Part shown: positions 45,411 through 56,327 of the stretch, in pieces | How the letters are laid out: each line of letters opens with the position of its first letter | How positions within the stretch are numbered: position 1 is the stretch's first letter | DNA from: Sodiomyces alkalinus F11 | Taxonomy: Eukaryota; Ascomycota; Sordariomycetes; Glomerellales; Plectosphaerellaceae | Length of the DNA stretch: 64,000 nt | Assembly (NCBI RefSeq): GCF_003711515.1 | Contig: NW_021167087.1 | Coordinates: forward strand, 1,231,306 to 1,295,305 | Direction of reading: 5' to 3' | Translations under genes and position numbers: made by a program | Notes under the pieces: generated by a model | What the model saw: only the letters and a program-made list of their open reading frames with translations | Databases searched by the model: none | Told to the model about the DNA's origin: nothing

Positions 45411-46174
45411 CCTGATCCGGCAGAACATGAACCCTACGATTCAAAAGCCACGAACAATTCCGGGACCTCAATCCCATGGCCCAATGTCACTCGACCCTAT
45501 ACGAATGAATCCACATCCTTGGGATCCCGGGAACCAAACAGCTTGATAAGCCAACGAACCAATCACACTTCTGCCGTTTGGTGGAGACCTTCCCAAAACG
45601 GACATCAGTCTGATGGTCCTGGGGTCTTGGCGTTCCCGAGAGTGTCCAAGCTGCCAAAGGCTCGGGACGATGCAAATGCCGGCAGTGCGGCAGTGCGGCT
45701 GTTTTCGAATTTGTCTCCGGCGTGGGACAGCGACGCCGACAAGTGGATGCCCAACTTGGCAGCTATTCTAGTCTGTCTTCCCCGTCCCGTCCCGTCCCGA
45801 TAGCGATAGTACACCGACGTTCCTGACCGAAAGATATCGGTGACATCTCGGTCAACCTTTAGACCCTTTAGACCCCAATACATCGCGCTCCATCTTTGGC
45901 GACTCTATTCTGCGTTATACTCTGTCTCTTCCTTTTGGTGGGGTATAAGGTATAATAATGATACAACACAAGCACATCGCCTGTTCAATGCTTAACCACA
46001 CGCACATTCCCACCGTGATCTGTACCCGCCTGTCGTCGCCTGACTCGCCTGACACAGGATACCGCACATCACCCCAAACTTCCACCGGGCCCCCAAGTTC
46101 CAGCCAGCTGGTCCCGGCTCCGGCCGCTCTTCCCCATCCACCATTCCCGATTCCCAGCGCCGAGAAGACGACGA
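45411..46174. other. Intergenic region
   Basis: Upstream of the SDR gene and downstream of the unknown protein gene. Short GTCCC repeats at 45784-45800. No gene recognised. Confidence 0.4.
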
Positions 46175-47977
46175 CTAGTCACCCATCTCTTCTCTCTTCG
46201 AATGCCTGATCCGAATTCTCCAGTCTCGGATCCTCTTACACATACTCTGTTTCCCTCCCCCAACGCCCACCTCCTCCGACGAGTCTTTCGAACCTCCCAA
46301 CGCCCCCCGTTGGCCCGTGTTTACCACTCCTCCTCTGGCCGTTGCCGTTGCGGACTTGTTGCCTTCCAGCTTGGCCTGGCGCCGTAGCATGTAGGCCGCT
46401 CCCGTAGAGAGCGCTCGCCGGGGGGTGGTACTCGTTGTAGTCGACGTGCGAGACCGAGACGTCGTCGCATCGGTCAACGACCTTGGGAGGGTGGTCGTCG
46501 TGGCCGCACGCACGGGTGCGGGTTCCTGGCGGTCCGACGACCGATGACCACCCACTCCGCTGCCGACCGGTAACGGGATGGGCGGCTTGGGGGCCTGCGC
46601 CGGCCAGCCGTGCCCGGCATGGAGAGATACCCAGACCGAGGTCGCCATGATCAAGTTCCGCGTGGCCTCGTCGACGGGGAGAGACCTTCGCGACGGAGGA
46701 GAACCGACAGCAGCGTCGTCGTCGTCGTCTCCGCGAAAACCGGGCGAAGAGGGCGGCGCCGCAGCGGAACGCAGAGGCGGTTTGTACGAGCGCATGACCT
46801 CCAGATGGGACGGCGTCAGTGTCGCCAGGATAGGGTGCCGTCGCGACCCAGGGTCGATCATGCTGAAAGTGAACCTCGATTCGGCATCCGGCGCAGGGGA
46901 CACCGCGCCCCCAGCCGTAGCTGCCGTCCTGCCCGCCTTGGCGCTCCTTTTCACCCATCTCGCCGTCCTCGTCCGCCCCGCGGCATCATCAACATGGACA
47001 AACTCGTACGACCCGTTCGGCAGCGTCTTGGCCGTCCACGCAGCACCGTCGGCTAGGACGATCTCGGCCCGATCCACCGACTCGTTCCGCCCCTGGTCCC
47101 GCGACGACGGCGCAAGCGGAAAAAGCGGAAAAAGCGGAGAAAGCGGAGAAACGACAGCGACCCACTCCCGCTTCTCCAGGTCCTTCTCGCTCGTGGTATC
47201 GTCTTTCCCGTACGACGGGGCGTCGTAGTCCTCGCTCTTGGCTATCACCAGGTCGTCCCGACCCAGGCTGCTGCCCCGCAACGCCCTGACCATGGCCGGA
47301 ACGTGCCGTACGAGCCGGGGCACGGCGTGCGTGCCGGCGATGACGCAGGTGGCGAGGACGTCGATGGCGGGCTTCGGCCGCTTGTCGGGCGAGAGCTGGC
47401 GGAGCTGCAGGAGGAGACGCGGTCGGATTTGCACGAATCGGCGCTGTTTGGTGCGCAGCGTCGGGGGCGGGTAGGCGAGGACAAAGCTAGTGGCCTGCCT
47501 CGGCCGCGAACTCGAACTCGGACCCCGTTGGACTCGTCGTTTCTTACATGCGCGTACGGTACTCTCCGAGACGGTGGTGCCGCTGTGATCCGACAGGGAG
47601 TCTTCTTCGCTCGTGGCGTAGGAGGGACTTGCACATGTCGTGCTATTATTGCCGACTACAGCAGGCTCGTCCTGGAATCGTACGACGTGTTGCTTTTCGA
47701 AAGACGCCGGAAAGGAGACGGGGCGGGCTGGGCAAGGACGAGCAGCACGAGTGAGGGGCGAAGACGGAGTAGGCCCAAAGGAGACTCGACGAGAGGGTGA
47801 AGCGGTCTGGTCGGAGGAAGGAGACGAGGGACGACGAGGAGGGTTCACCCCTACAAAGGCGGATCGTAAGCGATGCGCAGCGTGGGCAGCATGGGCGGCG
47901 TTCTGGTTCCCTGCTGCTGCGGGAGGACGCTTCGAAAACTCGTGGCCGTGGAGGCTGGCCCCCGAGTGGAGGAACAT
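46175..47977 (-). CDS. Conserved fungal protein of unknown function
   Basis: 600 aa, single exon, ATG at 47977. No enzyme domain recognised. The N-terminal ~190 residues are Pro/Ser/Arg-rich and look disordered, with RRVSFGP (a PP1-docking-like RVxF) and VVRFQDEP. Two blocks look conserved as in Fusarium and Neurospora hypothetical proteins: one near residue 365 with RFTFSMIDPGSRRHP and LATLTPSHLEV, and one near 435 with TRNLIMATSVWVSLHAG. The second is hydrophobic enough to be a buried helix. The C-terminal ~150 residues are again Thr/Ser/Arg-rich. Repeats of AAHAAHAAH occur near the start and PLSPLFPLFPLAP near the middle. I cannot state a function; a nuclear or scaffolding role would be a guess. 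Confidence 0.75.
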   Translation of the reverse strand: MFLHSGASLHGHEFSKRPPAAAGNQNAAHAAHAAHRLRSAFVGVNPPRRPSSPSSDQTASPSRRVSFGPTPSSPLTRAARPCPARPVSFPASFEKQHVVRFQDEPAVVGNNSTTCASPSYATSEEDSLSDHSGTTVSESTVRACKKRRVQRGPSSSSRPRQATSFVLAYPPPTLRTKQRRFVQIRPRLLLQLRQLSPDKRPKPAIDVLATCVIAGTHAVPRLVRHVPAMVRALRGSSLGRDDLVIAKSEDYDAPSYGKDDTTSEKDLEKREWVAVVSPLSPLFPLFPLAPSSRDQGRNESVDRAEIVLADGAAWTAKTLPNGSYEFVHVDDAAGRTRTARWVKRSAKAGRTAATAGGAVSPAPDAESRFTFSMIDPGSRRHPILATLTPSHLEVMRSYKPPLRSAAAPPSSPGFRGDDDDDAAVGSPPSRRSLPVDEATRNLIMATSVWVSLHAGHGWPAQAPKPPIPLPVGSGVGGHRSSDRQEPAPVRAATTTTLPRSLTDATTSRSRTSTTTSTTPRRALSTGAAYMLRRQAKLEGNKSATATARGGVVNTGQRGALGGSKDSSEEVGVGGGKQSMCKRIRDWRIRIRHSKREEMGD

Positions 47978-50940
47978 GTCCGTCGGCGATTACCTAGAAG
48001 TGGAAACTAGGTAATCGCCCACAGGGTGCCGATAGATAAAGGCGAAATGATTCTGTACAAGAGCGGTAGCGGTAGGTAAAGAGGCGAGCCGGTCGCTACG
48101 TCGTGGGCCGCGTGACGGTTGCAATTGTGGATGTGGGTGTGATTCTGATATTCTGATGTCATAGAAATCATAGATGATAGAACTCAAGGATGGGGTGGAG
48201 AGAAGGCTGGTGAGCGACAGCTGTAGTTCCGTAGTCAACGCAAGGCAAAATGGTATCAAACCCGCCCAAGATGCTTGAGTTGTGAAGAGAAGGGCCGCTG
48301 TAGGAAGGTGAGGCTATCGGTGGTGGTGGTGGTGGTGGTGGTGGTGGTGTGAATAGCAGCAGTCTTGGGTGTGGTATTGGTATTGGTGGCGTTGGTGGGT
48401 CGGAGTTTCCCAAGGTACCGTAGCGAAGGGATCGTATTCGGGTAATCCGGAGCTGGAACAGTGTACGCGTAAAGGGTACCGGATACAAAGTAGTCGTTGG
48501 TAGACATACGTACTCTGTAGGGCGGATTAGGGGGTACAGGGTACACAGGAGAGGACCGGGCAAGAGATAACAGCGAGAGACAGGCAAAAGAGGGCGCAGC
48601 GGCTAGCCATGTACGGAGTAAGACAGCTCGACGGAACCCAGTCCAATGGCAAATGGGCGGCGCATAATTGTCCCGTGTGTGAGGATATAGCGGAAGACGA
48701 GAGGAAGAAGGAGAAGAAGAAGAAAAAGGAGGGGGAAAAATTAAAAATCTAGAAGAAAGAGAAGCCCATGGATGGCACGAGCTTTAAGGGGAAGCCTCAT
48801 CGGCTTGTAACTCGTCCAGTAGCTACACCGTAATACACGCTCTACAACGTACCTTACCTTACCTTACTTAAGGTATCCTTGACTCCGTGGCATCCGTCGC
48901 TTCACTTGATGCTCGAATGTGCTCCGTTCTCTGCTCAACATTGTGAGGAGAAAACCCCCAGTTCCCAGCTGATTCCGCTTGCTACCCACACAAATGTGCC
49001 ACTGCCTATCATGCCAAATAGTACAAAGTGGTCGCGAAAGCAAGTTGCAAAGGGGGACCACGCCAGCTGGACGGTGTAGCGAGTCGTGCAGTAACGTCCC
49101 AATAGTAAGACGGTCTTATCACCTTATCCATGCAAGGCCATTCCGTTGTCGGTCTAGCCCCCACCCTAAGGTAGGCTGTGGGTAACTCCACGAGTCCATG
49201 ACAGAGGATCGGGAAGTACACTATTCTGCCGGATGCCCTGGCGGTATACCAATACAACGTAGGTACAACGTACCTTAGGTAAGGTAGGTGGGTGACGATG
49301 GTCTCTCGGCCTCGTTTTCCACCATCTTAGCTGGTCTCACTTGGTCTGCCAAAGGAACCTCCGCAAACGAAGCTCGCTCCCCGCTTCCGGATTTCGTCCA
49401 AACTGCAGGGTGCGATGATCGCCAATGCAGCGCAACATCAAAATTCCATACACCTTTCCATGGGTTTAGCGGCCTCCGGTTTATCTTGGCGATGAGGTCT
49501 ATACCCGTCATCAAAAGTCCGCAGGGTACGGGTACCGCTGTAATTATCCGTAGGTACCTACACTACAGTGTACTCCGCGGGCATTGTACAGTGTAGGTAT
49601 CATCGGAGTGACGGGATCCGCCTTCGCGTTCGCGAATGCGAACTAATGCTGAGTCCTCTGGAGCCCTTCAATCGTCCGAAACGGGGCAAAGGGATCTCGT
49701 ACGAAAGCTCCCAAAGAGAAGCCGAGACTTAGGGCATAGGCGGGCATAACGGGCATAAGCTGGTCGCATGCATACGACTGGTCTGCCAAGCCACCAGCAA
49801 TTCACCGAAAGGGAAGGGCGACGAATCTGGATGGATAATAATGGTAAATGGTTTGGTCTCGGTGAAGATGTAGATCTTGACCGAGAACGTGATGTTTCCA
49901 ACTTTCCATGATGACTGATTACGAAGAGTACTTCGTCGTACCTAGTTACCTTAGCTTGTCGTCGGAAGCCAGGTAAGCCATCATATGAAAGCATTCTCCT
50001 TGCCGCATGCGTCATTTCTTACCAATACAGACCTTTGGTGGTTGGAGGGCGCCGATGGCACAGAATTGTAATCCTTGACTGACTCGTGGATCAATCCCCG
50101 ATCGATCCCCAGTCGGACCGCAGTGTCGGTGCTACCACGGGTCCCCAACATGCCGAGTCTAGACTCGGGAGCTCGGCTGTTCTTCTTTCCTTTTTTTTTT
50201 TTTCAATCTTTCTCTTGTGTATTTTTCTTTTCCGAACCGAAAGAGGAAAAAAAAAAGCGGAAACCCTTCTGGCCAGGTTTATCTCAGCTGCGGCCCTCTC
50301 GGTGGTCCGAGATTCCGAGTGACAGGAGGCAATTCGCACGTGAATGCGGCTCGTGATAGAGTACTACAGTCTAGACCCTACACTAGGTCACTGGTTATGC
50401 GAGTTTCAATTTTTGACGACCATCGAGTCAGCCAGTTGCCATTGTTCGACCGCTGTTTCTCGTAGTTTGCATATTATACGCGGGACAGTTCTCATAAAAT
50501 GCCATGTTAAAGAGCCACGAGAGCAACGTGTGGCTGAAGAGTATGGCGCACGGCGCCTTCAAGCAGGTACAACGGTACCTGGATTAGTAATCAACGAGTG
50601 GAGGCGCAGGCAAACGGGGTTGGACGAATGGCAGCAGTTCAAACGACGTGCGCCACACTTCCTTGTTTGCAGCGCCCCAGCCACAATTCCCTTACTTGGG
50701 TGACTTTCAAAGACACGTCGTCGCGCAAATCAAATCGGCCGAAAAGCAGAACTTCGACCAACAACTCTCCCACCAGCAGGCCACGGCCACTTCTGATATC
50801 CCCGAGTTCCCATTACGGGGCCCATGGGGCCTTTTCGCAGGCTGATGGTTCGACAGTCACGGGCCGTCCTCAGCTAAAACTAACGTCCTCCGGCTCTTCG
50901 CCTCTTCTCCCATTCACCCCCACGCCGCACCACATTCACC
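47978..50940. other. Long intergenic region
   Basis: About 3 kb between divergent genes. It contains a GGT trinucleotide microsatellite (48319-48349), a purine-rich AAG tract (48690-48740), ACCTTAC islands at 48848-48879 and 49266-49288, and T-rich and A-rich runs near 50189-50260. The minus-strand frame 48587-48168 is low-complexity (P/T-rich) across the microsatellite. No gene supported. Confidence 0.45.
48319..48349 (+). repeat. (GGT)n microsatellite
   Basis: About ten tandem GGT units in intergenic DNA. Confidence 0.9.
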
Positions 50941-52463
50941 ATGCGGTCCATGCCCCAGTCTCCGGGACCCTCCCCTATCCTCCTCCATCCCCGTCGCACC
51001 CTCCTATCCTTATTTATCGCTTGGAAAGGCCTCCTACTCGCCATCGCCGTCGGAAGCGGCTTCTCCGGTCCAGCCTACGACACCTCCACCACCCTCGCCC
51101 TCGCCCAGGACGAACACGCCCACGCCTTCGACCCCGTCACGCGCCTGACCCGCTGGGACGCCATCTACTTCACCGCCTCTGCCCGCCGCGGCTACCTCTA
51201 CGAGCAAGAATGGGCCTTCGCCCGCGGTCTACCCGTCGTCATCTCCTTCTTGTCCCGCCTCCTCGACTTCTTCACCGGCCTGTGGCCTGTCCAACACCAC
51301 CACCACCACCACCGCCACGATGACCCGGGCCAAGAAGCTCCGTCCGGCGCCCGCGAGGCCGCCCTCGGAGTCTTCGTGTCCCACGCAGCGCACCTTGCCG
51401 CCGTCATGACGCTGTACGACCTCGTGCGGACACTATCATCGCAATCCCTGTCCCCTCCGCCGCGCCGCAACGACCTGGTACCCTTCCTGGCTGCGCTCCT
51501 GCACGCGCTCTCGCCGGCGGGCCTGTTCCTCTCCGCCCCGTACGCCGAGAGCTCTTTCGCCCTCCTCACTTTCGCCGGCTTTTCTCTTCTTGCTAGGGCA
51601 GCGCCTCTTCGCAGGTCGTGGGGGAAGACGGCTCTCCAGGTGGCGGCTGGTGCCGTCCTCGGCCTGGCGACGGCGTTCCGTACCAATGGCGTGCTGAACG
51701 GTATTCCCTTCGCGGCCGAGTGCGTGCTTTCTACGTTGCGTTTCGTTCGGTCCCGGCTGGGCCGCGGGAGTAAGGGGCAGCAGCAGCAGCAGCATGACCG
51801 TTCCTTCGTCGGGTACCTATTGGGGTTATTCGGTCCCCTGGCGGGCGGAGTCCTCGTCGCTGCCGGGTCCGCCGTGCCTCAGGTTTTCGCTTACTTACGC
51901 TACTGTTCCGGCCCATCCGAGCCGAGACCTTGGTGTCACCGTACCCTCCCCAGCATTTATGCCTTTGTGCAGGAGCATTATTGGTAAGCTTGTCTTTTTT
52001 TGCGACGTCGGATGCGCTGTTCTGTCCACTTGCTGACATGCCTGCCACCTCGGGAAAAAAAAGGGGCACCGGATTCCTCCGCTACTGGACCATGTCCAAT
52101 CTCCCGCTTTTCCTCCTCGCCGCTCCTGTACTCACCATCATGTCCATCTCTGGAGTTGAGGTTCTTCGACAACCGTCCACGTCACTCGGCATTGTAGGTC
52201 GGCTGGACACGGGATCGAGGACCTTCGTGCAGGCCGTGGCCGCTGGCCAGGTGGTGCTCGCTACCCTGGCGCTTTCGACGTACCATGTCCAGGTCGTCAC
52301 CCGCTTGGCCTCTGGGTATCCCATTTGGTACTGGTGGCTGGCCAATTGTCTTGCGGGCCAAGACGAGAAGCGGAGTGTTTGGGGTGAGAGGGCAGTCATC
52401 TTCATGGTCATGTATGCCATGATTCAGGGGGGCTTGTTTGTTTGCTTCTTGCCGCCAGCCTGA
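50941..52463 (+). CDS. GPI18: GPI mannosyltransferase 2
   Basis: Two exons, 50941-51983 and 52064-52463, giving 480 aa; the intron is 80 bp with GTAAGC donor and an AAAAAG acceptor. The join gives HYWGTGFLRYW, as in the PIG-V family. It is a polytopic ER membrane protein of the GT76 family. Early RLTRWDAIYF holds the Asp of the lumenal loop needed for dolichol-phosphate-mannose use; ALSPAGLFLSAPYAESSFAL and ATAFRTNGVL are family blocks. GPI18/PIG-V adds the second mannose to the GPI anchor precursor. A run of six His (codons at about 51296-51313) sits in the loop after helix 2 and is probably not conserved. It should be essential for wall-protein anchoring. Confidence 0.93.
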
Positions 52464-52869
52464 GCGTGTCAGCCCTATGCGGCTATCATGAATTCGTTCT
52501 GATAGACTTGGACGTATCTGCCAAAAGCCGAGCATCACTTCTTTCCGGGTTGATTGTCTGAAATACCTTCACTCCCTTTGCGCTGTTTAGTCCATGGCTT
52601 AGTAAGCGCCAGCAGCTAGCTTCCACGTATATCAGGTAATTACCTTACGCTATGTACACGTGTACAATATAAGGTATCCAAGGATGGTCTGAGCTTGCTG
52701 AGATAACCCCGCCAACCAAAACGGTGGATAAGAACATGGAACATTGGAACCGCAAAAATACCCCACGATGACATCACAGTCCAGACGCGACTTCCGCAAC
52801 GCGTCGCTTCCTCGACCAAAGTCGCACCGACAACTTACAGCTATCCTGCCTGTACTTCAAGCTGCCACT
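52464..52869. promoter_or_regulatory. Upstream region of the 2OG oxygenase gene
   Basis: A GTAATTACCTTAC and GTACACGTGTAC palindrome pair lies near 52636-52665. An in-frame upstream ATG at 52768 could extend the next protein by 34 residues. Confidence 0.35.
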
Positions 52870-55800
52870 ATGGACGCGAACGCGAACGCACCCGCGCCCG
52901 CGTCGCGCAAGCCAGTCAAGCCTGCCGACAACATCAAAAAGGGGCTCTGTGAGGCCTTGGATGCAATAAAACCTGCCGGGAGCTTCGCGGCATTTGCCAA
53001 ACTCTCTCACACCAACATCAAGCCCATCTTGGTCCGCGATGTTGGCCATATAGCGTATCCTCTGCAGGAAGCCACAGCTCGGCAACTGATTGAAAAGGCG
53101 CGTCAGGCTCCCTACGGCAAGGGCAGCGAGACCTTTGTCGACACATCGGTCCGCAACACATGGGAGTTGGATGCAGCTCAACTGGATCTCAACCCTCTGT
53201 GGGCTTCGACCATCGACACTGCCTGCAAATGGGTCGCACAACATCTGGGCATTACTGCCCCGGTGAGGGCCGAACTGCACAAGATGTTGATCTACGAGAA
53301 GGGTGCCATGTTCAAGCCCCATACCGAGTTGGTCCGCGACATGAACATGATCCCCCCCCCTTTCCCCTCGCAACGCCCTTCGGAGGCTAGGCTGACACAC
53401 GTGCCTCTACAGTACTGAGAAGACTCCGGGCATGTTTGGCACTCTTATCATCTGTCTTCCCTCCGAGCACCAAGGCGGCGATCTCGTCGTGAAGCATCGC
53501 CATGTCACCAAGACCTTCAAGTCTTCGCAATCGCAGCCATCCATAGCATGGTGGTTCTCAGATGTCACCCACGAGGTCTTGCCCGTCACTTCTGGCATCC
53601 GCTGGGTTCTAACCTACAACCTTGCCATTACGCATCCAGCCCAGCACCGCCCCTCGGCCGCGATGAACACACCCGAGCTGGACGGCCTTGGAAACGCGTT
53701 GAATGCATGGCTGGAATCTCGAGGTCGCGGTCGCGGTCGCGGTCGCAACGGCAGTGATGACGAAGCTGACTGCCTATATTATCTGCTGGACCACACCTAC
53801 ACAGAGGCCAGCCTCTCACTTCCCAGCCTAAAAGGCGCCGATCTAAACCGGATGCAATGCCTAAAAGCCGTGTGCGGTAGCCGAAACGCAACCTTGTTCC
53901 TCGGTGTCATAGAAAAGAGGGCACTTGGAGCATGCGAGACGCTCTACGACGAGGACGACTACTACGGTGAAGACGACTATGACACTGCTTCCTGGCATTC
54001 GTTCGCCGAGACTATAGAATCAGAAATCACCATCAAGAGGCTCGTTTCAACCGACGGACGCACCATGCGCGAGGACCTGACCATCCCAGAGGATGAGCTG
54101 GAAGAGAGGCTGATTCAGGATGAGGAGGACCCGTTCGAAGGTGCCGAGCGCCGTGAGGAGGACTACAGCGGCTTTACAGGCAACGAGGTATGCCAAACCC
54201 CTGTCTTTCCTTTTTGCACTGCACTACCATCTCCGTGTGTCCTCAAGGGAGTCTCAGCGACGCACTGGTACCGCCTGACCGTTGCCGTTATCGTTCCGAA
54301 TGACGACGTCGACCAGTTCCTGGTAAAAGACGCCAGCAGAAGCGAGGCACAGGGCCTTCTGCCCCAGTACCTTGCGAAATGCTCCCACTCGGAGACCCGC
54401 GAGTCGGCGATGAAGATTGTTCGCCACCTCGCACAGGTTGCGTGGTCAGACAAGCCCCGGGATCAATACATCGACTACTCTCGTCCCACCGTTATTGAGG
54501 AGGTCGCGCTGAAATTCGTAGCGACTGTCCTAGAGCTTCGGGAATACGAGCTGTTTTGCCAGGCCATGGATTGGTTCAAGGCCAACTCGGGACCCCCCTG
54601 TTTGCTCTCATCAAGAAGGCAGCAGCCGAGCAATCGTTCGACTTCCGCCGAGTCCAAGACAGGTACGTGTTTCCAGTCGAGGTGGGAAAAAATCGGCTCG
54701 TTTCTGACCGTTGTCCAAGTCTCGCCAAAAATCTCTCCCTTCGTCCCGTGGCCGAGCAAATGCAGCTATTGGCGGTACTCGAGCTGCCGAGCGACGCTTC
54801 TTGCAACCCTCAGATCGTGAAGTGGGCAGCCGACGAAGTCGTTCCTGCCGCTATGGAAGCTTGTCGAGGGCCGACGGTTGTATGGGAGAGTGGGTGTGCC
54901 ATCGTCAACATGGTTAGGCAATATCACGATGTTGAGTACTTGAAGACGAAGCAAGTCAACCCCAGAACCCAGCCGTCTCAGTCACCCTTTGTTACAGCGG
55001 GCTAACCTCACGCTTTAGATTGATCCCCGTCATTCAAGGACCAGCCCCGCTGACGCCATTTGCTTTGAGTGCTCTCATGCGAATCATTGGCTTGGCAACC
55101 GAGGGCGTCTTTGACAAGACCATGACCTTGGAGCTCTGCAAGCCGCTGCTCCGGTTGGTATTGGATAAATTCAATGTCGCCGCTCTCCGGACCAAGATGG
55201 CGGCAGAGGCTTCGTTTAACGCTGCAAAGGCCCGCGGGATAACCTTGTACCGCGAACTCCAAAAGGGGCCACACCAACACCCCGAGATGTACATCAGGCA
55301 CAGTCTCTTGGCCGAGTGCCTCTTCCGCTGCATTCAGCTCGACTGGGACGACCTGGCAACGTGCTTTTGCAACAAAGTTGCCGCCAAAATCACCCAGCCC
55401 CCAACCGACGAGTTCCACTGCCTCTGGTTCCCCTTCGTGCGCGAACTCATCAACACCGGGAGCGTCCCCCTCACCGAGCCGCGTTACCAACAACTCGCAG
55501 CCGCCATCTTCGACGCGTACCTGGACAAGCGCGTGGGAAAGGAGCCAAGCGGCGCAGCCAATTACGGCGGCCAGGGCCCCGTGCGGTGCAGTTGCATGGA
55601 CTGCCAGTCCCTGAATCGCTTCCTCGCATCACGGGAAACCGTTTGGGATTTCCGCGCGAATCTGCAAAGGCGCGGGCACCTGGAAGACCAGTTGAGGTCC
55701 CTCCGGCCACTGAGCTTCTCGTGCCATACGGAGAAATGGGGCACCCCGCACACCCTCGTTGTCACGAAGAATACCGACACGGGCGGCATGGCCAAGAAGG

Positions 55801-56027
55801 AGTGGACCATCCGGTTCGGGAGGGCGTGGGACGAGCTGAGCAGGTTTGACCCGGCGAAGCTGAAGGTGCTTCTCGGTGATGACTGGGAGAGGATCACGAG
55901 CATGCGGCATCTTCGGCTCGGCCAGGTCCAGGGGGGTCAAGTGCAGCGTGGGCCGCTGCCGCCGCAGCAGCTGCAGCCAGTGGATGGTAATCGCGTTGCG
56001 GGCGTGAAGCGGAAGGCCGATGACTGA
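52870..56027 (+). CDS. Large 2OG-Fe(II) oxygenase family protein, apparent frameshift
   Basis: Exons 52870-53327, 53413-54187, 54248-54662, 54720-54950 and 55019-56027 (introns 85, 60, 57 and 68 bp). Summed length is one base short of a multiple of three: the frame must shift at the six-C run near 54592-54597, where coding continues as LFALIKKAAAEQS in another frame. With one extra base the product is about 962 aa. The first intron splits the iron motif: splicing gives PHTDTEKTPGMFGTL, restoring the His-x-Asp that is absent from the unspliced frame; distal His in DVTHEVLP and the 2OG-binding Arg in GIRWVLTYN. The last intron is GC-AG (GCAAGT donor). An RGRGRGRGR stretch and an acidic loop lie mid-protein; CSCMDC near the C-terminus looks zinc-binding. 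Probably a protein hydroxylase; substrate unknown. Confidence 0.82.
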
Positions 56028-56327
56028 AATGACGGACCAGAAGTCTCAAATTTGTGGCAAAACTATGGGGCTTCAGACTGTAGGATAACGATAATTTGGT
56101 CTCGGCGTTTAAATGGGATCTGGGTGTATCGATAGGAAGAATGAGTAGACCATAGAGATTTCACAATAGCAGAAGAGAGAGTAAGTGTCCGTCTTGGTTG
56201 CGTTGTTTTCGTTTCTCTGTTTAAGTCTCTTTCTAGCCAACGCCCCATCAGAGCCCCTTAATAGCTATAGCAGTCGATTATCGCGAAGAACTCCGTATTA
56301 CGGAACTACATGCAAACAATGCAAGAC
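56028..56327. other. Convergent 3' flanks
   Basis: 300 bp between the oxygenase stop and the CobW gene stop; nothing else seen. Confidence 0.35.

Noticed and set aside
48168..48587. 139-codon minus-strand frame across the GGT repeat
   Set aside because: Low-complexity Pro/Thr/Ile-rich translation driven by the microsatellite.
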